64,000 bases of DNA from Pseudolactococcus sp041800635 (GTDB lineage: Bacteria > Bacillota > Bacilli > Lactobacillales > Streptococcaceae), in contig CP181259.1 in the NCBI GenBank assembly GCA_047833645.1, positions 124,001 to 188,000 of the forward strand. Direction: 5' to 3'. A program made the position numbers and the translations under genes. The notes beneath the pieces were generated by a model. That model searched no databases, was not told the DNA's origin, and saw only the letters and a program-made list of their open reading frames with translations. Below are positions 35,032 to 48,408 of this stretch, in pieces; position 1 is the first letter of the stretch; the number at the start of each line of letters is the position of its first letter.

Positions 35032-38000
35032 ATGAAAAGAGGGACATTAGGAAGCATCGCAACTGAAACTCAGAAGCGATTTGTTCTTCACAAAGTTAAA
35101 AAAAGATGGGTCGTGACAGGGATTATTTTTGCGACCATTGTGCCGGGAGTGACTTTGTCTGAAAGCACAGCAGACGCTAATGAAAGCGGTAGCACGACCG
35201 GTCTGCCTGTTTTTTTGGCAAGCCATCGTTTTTAGCCCAGACAGCCAAATCACTCACAGGTATCACACTGTTATTAGCGGTGGATTCTCCTACGATTGAT
35301 GAGTTGGAAGATACATCGAAAGATTTAGGTGCTAATAATGAAAAACGAGTCGTCTCTTATAATAACAATGATTACCAAACTGCTTTTACAGTCAGTAGCG
35401 CAGGGACAGGGACTTTGGCTCATAATGCCGCGATTAATGGAACAAACTATACCATTTTGACGCCGGTAGCTAATAATGACCATGACCCTAAAACGGGTGC
35501 GGTTGCCTTCAATCAACAGATTGACATGACCCAAGACTGGGATTTCGAGTTTAACATTGATTTGACGCGGTTGAACTCTGCCGGAAGTGGCTGGAGCTCT
35601 TATGGTGTGGGTGACTTTATCGGTCTTGTTTTATCGCCGACAGCACCGAGTCAGCTTGCGAATGCCGGTGGTAGTATTCAGTATGGTGGCGGACTCGGTA
35701 TCAATGGTCTGCCAAACTCCCTAGCCTTTGGTCTGGATTTTTGGAATAATAGCGCGTCTCAAGACCCTAATTCAGCTACATATACGCCGAAAGGCTTTGG
35801 CGATTCTTCGCTCGGTATCAATCCTAGCGGTGGTCTTATAAGTGCCAATACTGCGGGGACACAAGTCCTTGGCTGGCGGAGTACCGGCGCAAGTGGTCTG
35901 CTGAATAATGCGACTTCTGCAACAGACCAGCAACAAGGTATTGACACTTTAAACGGCACCAAAACAGGAACTGGTAATTCAAGCAATCAATGGGGTGGTT
36001 CTGGTGGGGCACCAGGGATTTCAGCACCTGTCACGGTAAGCTATGACTATAACGGTAACAATACAGGGACATTGACCGTGACTATCCCGACAACATCGTC
36101 AACAGCAGTTCAAACTTTCACCAGAACGATTACGCTGACCAATACCTCGATGTCTGTTGGTGTTATGGCTGGCTATGCCACAGCCTACACCCAAATGGGT
36201 ACGCACATTACTAAGTTTGAATTGACACTTGGGACAGGGACGACAAAGGTCAATTATCTTGACCAAAACGACCAGTCACTTCGAGCGTCGACTTCTTTTG
36301 TTGCAAATACGACGGATACTATCGGGATTACAGGTGGATCGCCAAATGCAGCGACTGACACCTATTCCTTTACTGCGCCAAGTTTCCAAGGCTATTCTCT
36401 CGTCTCAGGTGGGACAGCTGATGTCACGGTAGAGGCTGATACCGTAGATAATGGCAACACCGTACCCGGTAATACCATGGACATCAAATATGAGGGTGAT
36501 TTTCAATCCGCTCCGCTTTCTGCGGTATCGGACACCGTCGGTGCGCCTGTTCCGGTTACCCTACCAGACAGTGATAAAAATTACTCTGGTAAGACCAAGC
36601 AGCCTATCCAGTTTACCTCGACAGATGCTAGCTTGACAGTGCCGGGCTACACCTATCATGTCATAGGACCTGATAGTAATAAATATGACACGTTGGCAGA
36701 AGCTGTTGCTGCAAATCCTGACTTTGATGACACGGGCAATGGTCTCAATGCTACGGCGGACGGGACAGAACAGCCTTTTGTCGTCCACTATACAGCCAAT
36801 AATGTGACCATTAACTACGGCATCGTATCGACTGCTGGTGTTGTCGATGCGACCGAGTCAGGTCAAATCGCCTTAAAGGATACTCTGTCACCTAGTCAAC
36901 CAACAATCGGGCAGACACTCTCCTCAACCTTAGCGACTGCTATCACAACGACGCCTGATGCTGAAACACCGAATCTACAAGCCACTAGCATTTTACCAAA
37001 TGGCTATCATCTGACGGGAAATGTCTACTGGAGTAAGGACTGCGATGCGACGACGGCGGCTGTACCGACCGGCGCTTTATCAGCTGATGATGTCAGCAGC
37101 AGCGATACGGCGACCCTGCTTTTTGAGTATGCCAAAGACTACCAAGAAGCCGAGGTGATGATTAATTATCAAAATAATGCTCAGCCGTCGACAACGCTCA
37201 GCGCGACTGGTCTGACGGGCGATGCTTATAGCTTTAATTTATTAGGGGTGCCGGCACAGGGCTATCATCTGGTGAGTGCGACTGACCCGAGTGGTGCATC
37301 TCTCGCTCTACCACTCGCCTCTATTTCGGGCAACTATGATGATACGAATAATTTGCAGGCGACGAGCGATAGCGCGCCACAAAAATATACTTTAACAGCT
37401 GCAGCAGATGTGCAACAGTTGAATGTCAGCTATAATTTCCCAGCGGGTCATGATTTGTCAAGTAGTCTGACGACTGAGCAAAAAATGCGACTGGGTACGA
37501 CTGGCAATGTTTTTAGCACTCTCACCGTGCCAACGATTGCCGGCTACACGGCGGTCATTTCCTATCCAGATGGCACAACGCAAAACAGCGATATGATTAC
37601 AGGTATTGTCGCTGATAATACCGCCAATGGTAGCGGTCAGATTGACAATGAGCCGCAAACGGCTACCGTGAATTATGTTGCCAATACACAAGATATTACT
37701 GTCAACTATACCAATCCAGATGGCACGACTTCAAGTAACATCATTGCAGGCAAGACAGACGGCAACTACTATGCTATCCCAATCACACAAATTTCAGGCT
37801 ATTCATCTTATGTGTCGATTAACGGTAGCGCACAGCAAGTCATGACGACTGTTCCTGCTGGGACATTTGGCGCAACGTCGATTGTTGTCAATGTGACTTA
37901 CAGCGCATGGCAAGCACAGGTCAATTACTATTCACAACAAGTCGATAGCGCGGGCAGTGCCATTGGTGCGCTGACGGCTTTGCCGGGTAGTTTTGCCAAT

Positions 38001-41000
38001 CAAACAGGCGGAGCAGGATTTGGTTTCGATATTTTGTTGGGGACAACAAATGATGCGCAAACAACTAACCTGCAATCTCCGACAGTTAATGCCATTCCGG
38101 CAGGTTATCACGTGTCAAGTTTTTATTGGAGTAATAAACCAGACGGCACGACCCAAGATAAAACACCGCCTTATCATACAGACTGGACTTGGGATAACAT
38201 GACCAACTTGTCAAGTGGTCTCGTCCCAAGTTATCAAGCAGCCATCGTCTACCAATATACCAAAGACGTCCAACAAGCCGATATTAAGGTAGTGGGTGCG
38301 CCAGCTGGTCAAGGTGTGAGCAACGGCGACAACACCCTAGCTGACATGAATGGCGCCCCTTATACAGGCGTGACAGGTGGCACACAGGTCGTCAGCGTCC
38401 CACAAATTAACGGCTATCTGGCGACAGTCACAGACAGCAACGGCAAAGTGGTTAGTCTGACCAATAGCCAGTTCACCATTACCTACGATGCGACCAATAA
38501 TGGATCTGCGACAAATAATAGCACGCGGCAAGACTACACCATCACTTATGCACCGAGAAGTGCCAAAGTCCTCGTGAATTACACCTACGGCACGGGCACA
38601 AATACCAACGTGTCGACAAGTTCTTCCGTCGATACAGTTGCCTACACAGCGCCTGACCTGCCACAAAGCCTAGAGATTAACACCCAGACCAATGGCACCT
38701 ACTCGCTCACGGTGCCAGCAGTTTCAGGCTATGACTGGACGGTTAAGGACAGCAAGGGCAATAGCTACACAAGTAGCACCTTGCCTGCAACGTTCACAAA
38801 TGACGGCACCAACATCACCTATACCGTGAGTTACACGGCAAGCAGTGCGACACACACGATTCATTACTATGAGGCGACCTACGACGCCAGCGGTAACTAT
38901 ACTTTCACGACCACTCCCGTGGCAGGCTTGCCTGCCCAAATGGCAACAGGGCCGATTGGTAGTATCCAAACTTTTGGGGTGACAGGGGATAATATCTCTG
39001 TTCCAAGTGGTTGGAGCCTCGACCCGATGGGGGCATCGCTTGCTAGTTTGACTGGGGACAATGACAATCTAAACGGTGGCAACACAGCTAAACGTTTGAC
39101 CTTCATACCAGGAATGACAGAGTACGCCGTTTATCTGGCGCGTGACATTCAAAGTGTCCAAGTGAAGTTCGTCAATGACCCGAAAAATAGTCCAACGCTC
39201 TATCAAGATGGCAGAACGGGAGAAAACTATACGGTTTCGACAAGTTCTTTCGCACGTCCCGGCTATGATTACACGATAACTGATGCTAACGGTGATACCG
39301 TGACGGACATTAGTGGCACTTATGATAACACGAGCAACAAGAACGCCAATAGCCCAGTCTATAACACGGGAGATGGCGACACAGCACCACAAGTCTACAC
39401 GGTTAAATATACATCACAAACACAGTCAGCGACTTTGAAAACGGATAGCTCAGACCCTGAAAATGCGGGTGGTTTGACCTACGAAACGGCAACAGGACCA
39501 ACGGCAAGCAACATCAACTTTGCCAAGTCAGATACTGATTTGGCAAGAGATGGCTATAACTACAATGTCACGGTCAGCTATACCAATACAAGTGGCGTTC
39601 CTGTCTCAGCAAGCTATCCAAGCTTGGCATTGGCACTCGCATCTAACGCAACCTACAATAGCAACGATGTAACAAGTGGGCAACTTGACAGCAATCCTCA
39701 GGTCTTTACGGTCAGCTACACGGCTTGCAGTCAGACTGCGATTTTGCAGACAGATGCCACAGATCCGACAGGTGCGCAAACTGTTGACACGCAAAACGGC
39801 TTGACAGCACAACCGATTTCATTCTTGAAAACGGATAGCGACCTTGCGCGTGCTGGCTATACTTATCAAGTTAAAGCGCCAAATGGCACGTCTTATGCTA
39901 CTTTAGAAGCAGCACTCGCTGCTGACGGCATGTATGATAATACCGCCAATGGTACCAGTACAACAGATAGTGAACCGCAGACTTTCAAGGTCACTTATAC
40001 GGCAAAACCATTGACCGTTGAAATTAAATTTGTCTACGCTGCACCTAAAGGTGGCGAAGTGCCAGAGACTGATTTTTCCACACCACAAGCTAATAAAGCA
40101 GTCGGTGTAACCAACGGCACGACTTATACGACGGATATCAATCCTAACGTAGAGCCAGTCACAACGCCAATCACTGTGCCAACGATTGCAGGCTACACAC
40201 CAAACGTGACAGCAGTCACACCGAAATTTACGGTGGATAGCAGTGGTAATCCAACAGAACCAGAAATTACCGTGACTTATTCTGCAAGTCCTGAAACGGC
40301 AACGATTAGCTATGAAGATGGCAGTGGTACATCTCTCTTGCCATACATTGGTTCAAACCCAACCAGTGCCAATGGTTACACAGGTGGAGTGATTACGACA
40401 GATGAGCCAAGTGTTACAGGTTATACACTGACAGGTTTTAAATATAATGGTAGCAGTACGGTATCACCTCTTACAGATTTGGCAACGACTGTTTATGCAC
40501 CGGGGACTAATAACATAACATTCGTCTATGCACCGATTGAACAAACGGTCAACATTCATTACCTCTATAGCACGGATGACAATTCGCCTAAAAATGGTGC
40601 AGTCCCAACGGCTGATTTTGGTAATCTGACAGTTGTGAACACAACAACTGGTTAAACCAATACAACAGGCGGAGACGTTCAAGTACCAACGATTAATGGT
40701 TACAAAGCGAGTGTTCAGACAGTCACACCAAGCTATGCCATTGATGGCAAAGGTAATCTAGTCACACCAGATATTAACGTGACCTATACGGCAAATAATC
40801 AAAGTGCAACGATTGATTATGAGATTGCAAGTACTGATGTGAATGGCAATGTTATCGCTGATATTAATACTCTAACACCCGCAACCTCAAGTCAAACAAG
40901 AGGTGCTGCCACAACAGCAGTTGGGGTAACAGACCAACCGATTAGCGTTTCCGCACCAGTTATACCGGGTTATAGTATTCGTAAACGGATAGTCAATGGT

Positions 41001-44000
41001 GACGATACCGTGGAAGATATTAGTACGGCGACCTTTGCTGCACTAGCAAATCCAACAGATAAAACAGTAATACAAGTCATCTATGTGCCAAATCCACAGC
41101 ACGCGACCGTTCACTATGTTTAACAGTTGCCGACTGGTTATGATGGTAAATACAATGGCACGCGGATTACATTTCAAGATGATAATGGTCAAGAAATAGT
41201 AGGTTTGGAACCAGAAACCTATAACAGCTATAGTGATGCAGCAAGTACACAAGCACCCGAACCATCACAAGTTGTGGATGGTTGGGATATAACACCTACA
41301 GCCCAAACGATTGACTGGACAGTGGGAACAGATGGCACACTAGCTAAGACTGATTACTATTACTATGTCTCACCACATGAAGATAATGTGTCAATTAATT
41401 ATGTCTCAAGTGATGGCTATTATTTGCTGAGCATCATCAAAGCAAATAATTTGTCGCCAATTCTTTCAACTACAGGCACAGCGGGTGAAGCTATCGAGAA
41501 TAGTGGTGTGCTGACGATTCCAGGATATGATTGTGTCAGCTATACATACGCTGGAGTTTCGACACCTGTCAATTCGTTAACACCATCGCCGTTGCCAGAT
41601 ATTGATTACCAAGCTAATCAGAATGATTTGACGTTCAACTATGAGCCACATGCACAAGAAATCCCAATCAACTATATCTACAACCGGACTGACGCCTCAT
41701 CTAAAAATGGTCCAGTTCCACCAGCTGATTTTAATCAAACTGTCGCAACAAAAGTGATAGGCGTAACAAATGGTACGACTTATACGACTGATATAAATAC
41801 TTCAGCCGAACCTACAACAACTGCAATCACAATTCCGACGCTTGTGGGTTATACAGCAAATGTAACGAGTGCTAACCCACTCAAGCCAAACTTTGCGATT
41901 AACGCTGATGGCACGCTAATTACACCAAGTCTCACAGTCACTTATACCGCTAATCAAAACAATGTCGCGACCATGGCTTATGAGGACGCAGATGGCAATG
42001 ACATTTCCAAATATGCCAGCACACCAGTTTCCCTCAATGCGAGTGGCACGACGGATCAGCCATTTCCGACAAGTGGTGCAGTTGAAATCCCAGGCTATAC
42101 GCTCAAGGAAATCGATTTTATACCAGCTGTTGGTAGTCCGCTAACGGGTACGACAGTTGATAACTTGGTATTCAGCGGTGGCGGTGCAACAACGCCTGAT
42201 AAAGTTAAATTTGTCTACACAGCTAACGCCCAAACCGTCAATGTTCATTATCTTTATTCAGGTGGTGGTAAAAATGGTCTAGAAATCCAAGGCTTAACAC
42301 CTGGTACCCTCACGCTAAATGGTGTCAGCAATGCTGCAACAACAACCATGACTGCACCAGACGCACCCGTTGGTTACGATTTGGTTCAAGCAGGTTTGAC
42401 AACTGCTAGTCCTGGGGTATATACCCAACCAGTCATGTGGACAACGGTTAACGGTCAGCTCGTGACGCCGGATATTTATTTCTACTATCAGGCACAAGTG
42501 ACCCAAGCCACAGTCAACTACACCACAAGTGATGGCGGTAGCGACCTAAATGGCGCTGTACCAACAGGCACTCTGACAGGCGTTGTCAATGGCCTAACCG
42601 ATGACAAAATCCCAGCCAGCGGTGCCGTGCCGATTGCCGGTTATAACTTTAGTAGCCTGAAAGTCAACGGTGTAGAAGTCACAACGAAGATAGCAGATGC
42701 CAATGCCTACGTGGCACCCTTTAGCCCTAATGCGACCGTCAGCGGAAAAACAACGATAGAATACCTCTACACGCCAGATACGCAAACGGCTATCGTGAAA
42801 TTTGTCGATGCCGCAGGCAATCCGATTGTGGGCGGCAATGGTGGTGCTGTTCCAGATGTGCAACTGACAGGGAAAACGAACGAGAGCATTGATTACAGTA
42901 GCATCACGGCCACTTATCAAGGCTACGACTTGGAGACCGATGGTCGAACGACAACGACGACTTATGATGCGAATGACGCTGTCAACCAAGTGATTTATCT
43001 GGTCTATAAGCCAAAAGCACAAAAGGTGTCCGTCGTTTACAAAGATGAAAACAACAATTCGCTGAAACCAGACACCGACTTAAGTGGTCTATCAAATGGT
43101 ATCATTGATTATGCGACAATTGATGCGTCGATACCGGGTTATACGCTGATTAGTGATGGCAGAACCTCGATCGCACGTTACGACACTAACCCACTAGTTG
43201 ACCAGACGGTTGTGCTCCAGTACAAAGCCAACCAACAGCAGGTCGTTGTCAACTTCAAAATCAGTCGTGATGGCGGTCAGACATGGTCTGATTTGGCTAA
43301 ACCAGCAACACTATCAGGCGAGTCTAAAGGACTGATAGATTATTCAGCCCTTCAAGTCGATTATTCGGGCTATGCGCTGATTAATAAGACGCAACAAGAT
43401 GCGACGACAACCTATGATACGGCTGACGGTGTCAACCAAACCGTGAACTTGTATTATGCGCCACTCAAACAAGTTGCAATCCTGCAAACAGATGCGACTG
43501 ATCCTGATACCTCAGGCGGTCAAGCTGTGATGACGACAACTGACGGCTATTCCTTTGGTACTCTGAAATTTGCGACAAATAGTGAGCAAAACTTAGCCAG
43601 AAAAGGCTTCACTTATAAAGTTTACGGGCCAGACGGTGTTTGGTACGATACTTTAGCCAATGCCTTGGCTGCTAATAATAGCTATGATGGCACACCGACG
43701 AATGCTCCGATAACGACGACACCACCAGCGTTGAGAAGGCTGAATCTTGTGACGCAATCTAGCATCGTCAAGAGTGTTATCCCAATGACACCAGGCATTG
43801 ATCCAAGTAATCCTGGTCCGCAAGCAGGTGATGCTGCGCCACAGGTCTTTACCGCAAGTTATACACCAATGCCTGAAAGCATGGTCGTGCAAACGGTCAA
43901 TGACCCCGCAGGCAATAAAGTTTATCCAGCAGCAACTGGCGTGACAGGTTTAGACGACCAAAACACCCCTATTCCAAATACGTCACCACTCTATAAAGAT

Positions 44001-45464
44001 GGTGTGCAACCTCTCTTATCATGGGTGCCAAATGTCTCTGGTTTCTATAATGTCAATGTCGTTGATACGCAGTTGCAAACAACAACCTCAGGCTTACCAA
44101 ATCTAGCAAGACATGGTTACACCTATGTCGTCAAAGCGCCAGATGGGACAGAGTATCCGACCTTGCAAGCGGCGACTAATGCGGTACACGTCTTTGACAA
44201 TGACCCGAATAGCAATCAGGTCTTCCATGTTATTTACACCGCGCAGTTACAAACTGTGAATTTGATGACAGATACTAGTGACCCGAAAGGTGCGCAAACG
44301 ATTGAAACGGCACATGGGCCAAGCGATTCAAATATTTCACTGAACTCAGACGATTCAAATCTCAAACGCAGTGGCTATACGTATCAGGTCACGACACCAG
44401 ACGGTGCAACGTATGATACCTTGGTAGACGCATTGAAAAATTATCCAAATTATGATAATAATACCATACCAACGGACACAGGCATTGACCCAACGCCTCA
44501 AAACATCATGGTTAGCTACACACCAGTCAAACAGACTGCCAACTTGATTGTTGAAGGTAAAATAGTTGAAACGGTCACAGATGATAGTGATTCTAAACTC
44601 ACCTTTAAGGCGACTGATAGCGATTTCCATAAGTCAGGCTATATCTCTAAGGTTACAGCACCAGATGGCAAGGTTTATAACTCATTAGCCGAAGCACTCA
44701 AAGCTGTTTCGACTTACGATCATAATGATTTGATAGATGGTAAAGATGAGACGCCACAAAACTTTAGCCTTGCTTATAAGCCATTTCAGCAGACTGCTAA
44801 TTTAATTGTTGAAGGTAAAATAGTTGAAACGGTCACAGGTGACAGTGATTCTAAAATTGACTTTAAAGCAACTGATAAAGAGCTTCACAAGTCCGGTTAT
44901 ACCTACCGAGTAATGATTTCAAACGGAGACGAGTATAATTCTTTAGCTGAAGCGCTTGAAGCTGTTTCAATTTATGATCATAATGATCTGATAGATGATA
45001 AAGATGTGACACCTCAGAACTTTACGGTCAATTATACACCAGTCAAACAGACTGCTAACTTAATGGTAGGTGGCAAACTGCTTGAAACTGTGACAGGCGA
45101 TAGCGACGCCAAACTGACCTTTAAAACGACAGACACTGATCTCTACCGATCAGGTTATACCTACAAGGTGACCGCGTCAAATGGTCAAGTTTATCAGTCG
45201 TTGGCAGAAGCACTTAAAGCGATTGCAACTTATGACCATAATGATTTAACCAATGGAAAAGACATGTCGCCACAGAACTTCACAATCGTCTACACCAAAA
45301 CTCAAACCCCGACCACGCCACCCGCTCAAGGACCTGAAGGCCATGAATTTGGCACCTTTGGAGAAAAAATCGAGCAATACGGCCTAGTCGGTGCCATCCT
45401 TTTAACACTCCTCATCCTCACCTTTATCGCTAAGAAGCTATTGAAGCGGAAAGCCGATAAATAA
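35032..45464 (+). pseudogene. Giant MucBP-like, lectin-domain surface adhesin with a frameshift and two stops
   Basis: ATG 35,032 (after GAGGA) begins a KxYKxGKxW-like export signal (HKVKKRWVVTGIIFATIVPG). Frame is lost in a T7 run at 35,210-35,216; one T more restores GLPVFFGKPSFLAQTAKS and runs into the main frame. Next come an L-type lectin-like domain (to about residue 400: DFEFNIDLTRLNSAGSGW, GLDFWNNSASQDPNS), about thirty MucBP-type repeats (pattern VNYxD...GYxxVS/T...VxYT), and a C-terminal membrane helix with a basic tail (AILLTLLILTFIAKKLLKRK). No LPXTG is visible. TAA at 40,653-40,655 and 41,121-41,123 interrupt the same frame. Intact it would have about 3,480 residues. Confidence 0.85.
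44529..45302 (+). repeat. Three tandem 258-bp repeats at the C-terminal end of the adhesin
   Basis: Units begin at 44,529, 44,787 and 45,045, exactly 258 bases (86 codons) apart. Each encodes QTANL(I/M)V(E/G)GK, ETVT(D/G)DSD, a SGY(I/T) segment, SLAEAL(K/E)A(V/I), YDHNDL and PQNF. Such exact in-frame repeats can expand or shrink by recombination. Confidence 0.85.
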
Positions 45465-45488
45465 GGAGAGTTGAGCTAGTCTAGCAAC

Positions 45489-45539
45489 AAAAAATCACAG
45501 AAATCGTTTTTAAGCAAACGATGATTCTGTGATTTTTTT
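45489..45539 (+). terminator. Terminator after the adhesin gene
   Basis: AAAAAATCACAGAATCGTT-type arm (AAATCACAGAAATCGTT) pairs with AACGATGATTCTGTGATTT with one bulge, followed by T. Confidence 0.8.
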
Positions 45540-45620
45540 GTGGTGGCTGATTTATCCCTTTTAACAGTCTTTTAAAGTCATCTGTAACCATTTTCCCGAA
45601 AAAAAATCGGGTTTACATGG

Positions 45621-45626
45621 TATAAT
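45621..45626 (+). promoter_or_regulatory. Extended -10 promoter of trmFO
   Basis: TGG-TATAAT is a consensus extended -10, 33 bases before the trmFO start. No matching -35 was seen. Confidence 0.6.
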
Positions 45627-45658
45627 GGATAGTAATCAACTAAAAAAGGAAATTAAAG

Positions 45659-47005
45659 ATGTCAAACCATATTAATGTTATCGGCGCTGGTCTTGCCGGA
45701 TCAGAAGCCGCCTATCAAATCGCAAAACGTGGGATTCCCGTTAAACTCTACGAAATGCGTGGCGTTAAACCGACGCCACAACACAAAACGAGTAACTTTG
45801 CGGAACTAGTGTGTTCAAACTCTCTACGTGGAGATTCAATCACCAACGCGGTGGGACTCCTGAAAGAAGAGATGCGCCAGCTTGATAGCCTGATCATTAG
45901 CTCAGCAGATGAAACGCGCGTCCCTGCTGGTGGCGCACTTGCAGTTGACCGCGAAGGCTTTGCGGAACTCGTAACCTCAAAGGTCAGCAATCATCCCTTG
46001 ATCGAGGTCATCAGAGCAGAAGTGACGGAAATCCCTGACGATGCGATCACGGTCATTGCCTCAGGCCCCTTGACATCTGACGATTTAGCGGCGAAAATCC
46101 ACGCTTTAAATGATGGGGATGGGTTCTATTTCTATGATGCCGCAGCACCGATTGTCGATATCAGTAGCATTGACATGAGCAAAGTGTACCTGAAATCACG
46201 TTATGATAAGGGCGAGGCCGCTTATCTTAATGCCCCAATGACCAAAGAGGAGTTTCAAGCCTTCCAAGAGGCGTTGGTCGATGCAGAAGTCGCTGAGATC
46301 AAGTCTTTTGAGAAAGAAAAGTATTTCGAAGGCTGTATGCCGATTGAAGTCATGGCGGCACGTGGCTTTAAGACCATGTTGTTTGGCCCCATGAAACCGG
46401 TGGGTCTTGAAAATCCGAATGAGACCTATACAGTGACCAAACGAGATGGGACAACTTATGAAACAAGTGTTCCTTACGCCGTGGTGCAACTTCGCCAAGA
46501 TGATGCCGCAGCGAGTCTCTATAATATCGTTGGTTTCCAAACGCATCTGAAATGGGGAGAACAAAAGCGGATTTTCCGTATGATTCCAGGTCTTGAAAAT
46601 GCCGAGTTTGTCAGATATGGCGTGATGCACCGTAACTCTTATATGGACTCGCCCAATCTTTTGACCCAAACTTTCCAATCTAAGAAAAAAGATAATCTCT
46701 TCTTCGCAGGTCAAATGACGGGTGTCGAAGGCTATGTCGAGTCAGCAGCCTCAGGTTTGGTAGCAGGAATTAACGCCGCTAAATTGTTCCAAGACGCAGC
46801 ACCCGTTATTTTCCCTGAAACGACTGCTATTGGTGCCCTGCCTTACTATGTGACCCATGCCAATAGTAAAAATTTCCAACCCATGAATGTCAATTTTGGC
46901 ATTATTAAGGAACTTGGCGGCGAGCGCATTCGTGATAAAAAAGAACGTTACACTGCCATCGCTGAACGTGCCTTGAAAGACTTGACAGATTACCTAAATG
47001 TTTGA
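45659..47005 (+). CDS. trmFO: tRNA (m5U54) methyltransferase, folate/FAD-dependent TrmFO
   Basis: The enzyme methylates U54 in the T-loop of tRNA using methylenetetrahydrofolate and FADH2. At 448 residues it is full length. The FAD fold INVIGAGLAGSEAAYQIA is at the start, followed by YEMRGVKPTPQHKT, FAELVCSNSLRGD and the C-terminal FAGQMTGVEGYVESAASGLVAGINAA. AAAAGGAAA gives the ribosome site. Monocistronic by spacing. Confidence 0.96.
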   Translation: MSNHINVIGAGLAGSEAAYQIAKRGIPVKLYEMRGVKPTPQHKTSNFAELVCSNSLRGDSITNAVGLLKEEMRQLDSLIISSADETRVPAGGALAVDREGFAELVTSKVSNHPLIEVIRAEVTEIPDDAITVIASGPLTSDDLAAKIHALNDGDGFYFYDAAAPIVDISSIDMSKVYLKSRYDKGEAAYLNAPMTKEEFQAFQEALVDAEVAEIKSFEKEKYFEGCMPIEVMAARGFKTMLFGPMKPVGLENPNETYTVTKRDGTTYETSVPYAVVQLRQDDAAASLYNIVGFQTHLKWGEQKRIFRMIPGLENAEFVRYGVMHRNSYMDSPNLLTQTFQSKKKDNLFFAGQMTGVEGYVESAASGLVAGINAAKLFQDAAPVIFPETTAIGALPYYVTHANSKNFQPMNVNFGIIKELGGERIRDKKERYTAIAERALKDLTDYLNV

Positions 47006-47092
47006 TTTTACAGTATTATAATTATGTAAAAAAGTTATTTAATGATTGACTAGCACCAGATGTGAGTTAGAGAGAAGATAAGAGGAGCAACC

Positions 47093-48343
47093 ATGAAAAC
47101 ACCCTTTGTTACGGCGTCACAACTTGATCAAATCACTGCAACATACCCAACGCCTTTTCACTTATACGATGAAAAAAGTATTCGCGAAAAAGCGCGCGCG
47201 GTCAATCAAGCCTTCAGCTGGAATCCAGGATTTAAGGAATACTTCGCAGTCAAAGCCACACCAACACCAGCCATTCTAAAAATTCTCCAAGAAGAGAACT
47301 GTGGCGTTGACTGTGCCTCAGAAATTGAATTACTCATGTCTCACAAACTGGGGTTTGAAACGCAAGATATCATGTTTTCATCTAATGATACGCCTGCGCA
47401 AGAATTCCAATATGCTAGAAAATTAGAGGCGACAATCAATCTGGATGCCTATGAACACGTGGCCTTCCTGAAAAATGTGACGACCATACCTAAGATAATT
47501 TCTTGCCGCTATAACCCTGGTGGTGTCTTTGCTTTAGGGACAGACATCATGGATAATCCCGAAGAATCAAAATTTGGCATGACTAAGGATCAGCTGATTC
47601 AAGCCTTTAAAGACTTGAAAGCGCTTGGCGTGAAAAAATTTGGGATTCATTCCTTCTTAGCCTCTAACACCTTGACAAACGACTATTATCCCGTTTTGGC
47701 TAAAGAATTGTTTGAACTGGCAGTAGAAGTGGTGCAAGCGACGGACGTTGACCTAGATTTCATCAATCTATCTGGTGGTATTGGTGTGAATTATAGACCT
47801 GATGAAGTTGAAAATGACATCGCTAAAATCGGTGACGGTGTGCGTCAAGCCTATGAAGCAGTGCTGACGCCTAATGGTCTCGGCAATGTCAAAATCTTCA
47901 CGGAACTCGGCCGCTTTATGCTTGCCCCACACGGCCATCTCATCACCAAGGTCATCCACAAAAAGCAAACTTATCGTGATTATGTGGGTGTCGACGCCAG
48001 CGCCGTCAACCTTTTAAGACCGGCTATGTATGGCTCTTACCATCATATCAGTGTCGCTGGCAAGGAAACAGCGCCTCAAACGCATACCTATGATGTCGTC
48101 GGCTCGCTCTGCGAAAATAACGATAAATTTGCCAAACAAAGGTTGATGCCTGAGGTCCATGTCGGTGACACACTAGTCATCCATGATACCGGCGCGCACG
48201 GCTTTTCGATGGGCTATCAGTATAACGCCAAACTCCGGTCCGCAGAAATTTTGTTGCAAGAAGACGGCACTACGCGCCAAATTCGGAGAGCAGAGACAGC
48301 GGAAGATTATTTTGCGACTTTATATGGTTTTGATTTCGAGTGA
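47093..48343 (+). CDS. lysA: Diaminopimelate decarboxylase
   Basis: The PLP enzyme makes lysine from meso-diaminopimelate. The 416-residue protein belongs to the fold-III decarboxylases. The PLP lysine is Lys54 in EYFAVKATPTP. Others are CGVDCASEIELLMSHKLGF, SGGIGVNYRPDE (phosphate loop GG), ELGRFMLAPHG and the active-site GSLCENNDKFAKQR. The related carboxynorspermidine decarboxylases lack this exact pattern. The gene stands alone after AAGAGGAG, 87 bases after trmFO. Confidence 0.87.
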   Translation: MKTPFVTASQLDQITATYPTPFHLYDEKSIREKARAVNQAFSWNPGFKEYFAVKATPTPAILKILQEENCGVDCASEIELLMSHKLGFETQDIMFSSNDTPAQEFQYARKLEATINLDAYEHVAFLKNVTTIPKIISCRYNPGGVFALGTDIMDNPEESKFGMTKDQLIQAFKDLKALGVKKFGIHSFLASNTLTNDYYPVLAKELFELAVEVVQATDVDLDFINLSGGIGVNYRPDEVENDIAKIGDGVRQAYEAVLTPNGLGNVKIFTELGRFMLAPHGHLITKVIHKKQTYRDYVGVDASAVNLLRPAMYGSYHHISVAGKETAPQTHTYDVVGSLCENNDKFAKQRLMPEVHVGDTLVIHDTGAHGFSMGYQYNAKLRSAEILLQEDGTTRQIRRAETAEDYFATLYGFDFE

Positions 48344-48408
48344 AAAATAGACAGATTATGTAAAATTTGATATAATTAAACGAATAACAAAAAAGAAGAG
48401 AGATAAAA

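Noticed and set aside
36000..44700. Many antisense open frames of 60-140 codons in the adhesin region.
   Set aside because: They are shadows of the repetitive Thr/Asn-rich coding strand, without ribosome sites or recognisable domains.
44529..45302. CRISPR-like array, because three units recur at exact 258-bp spacing.
   Set aside because: The units are long, diverged and in frame, and encode protein repeats of the adhesin. There are no short direct repeats with unique spacers and no cas genes.
47093..48343. Carboxynorspermidine decarboxylase instead of LysA.
   Set aside because: The protein shares the fold, but no polyamine genes are near and the residue pattern seems closer to lysA of lactic acid bacteria. 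The distinction is not absolute.
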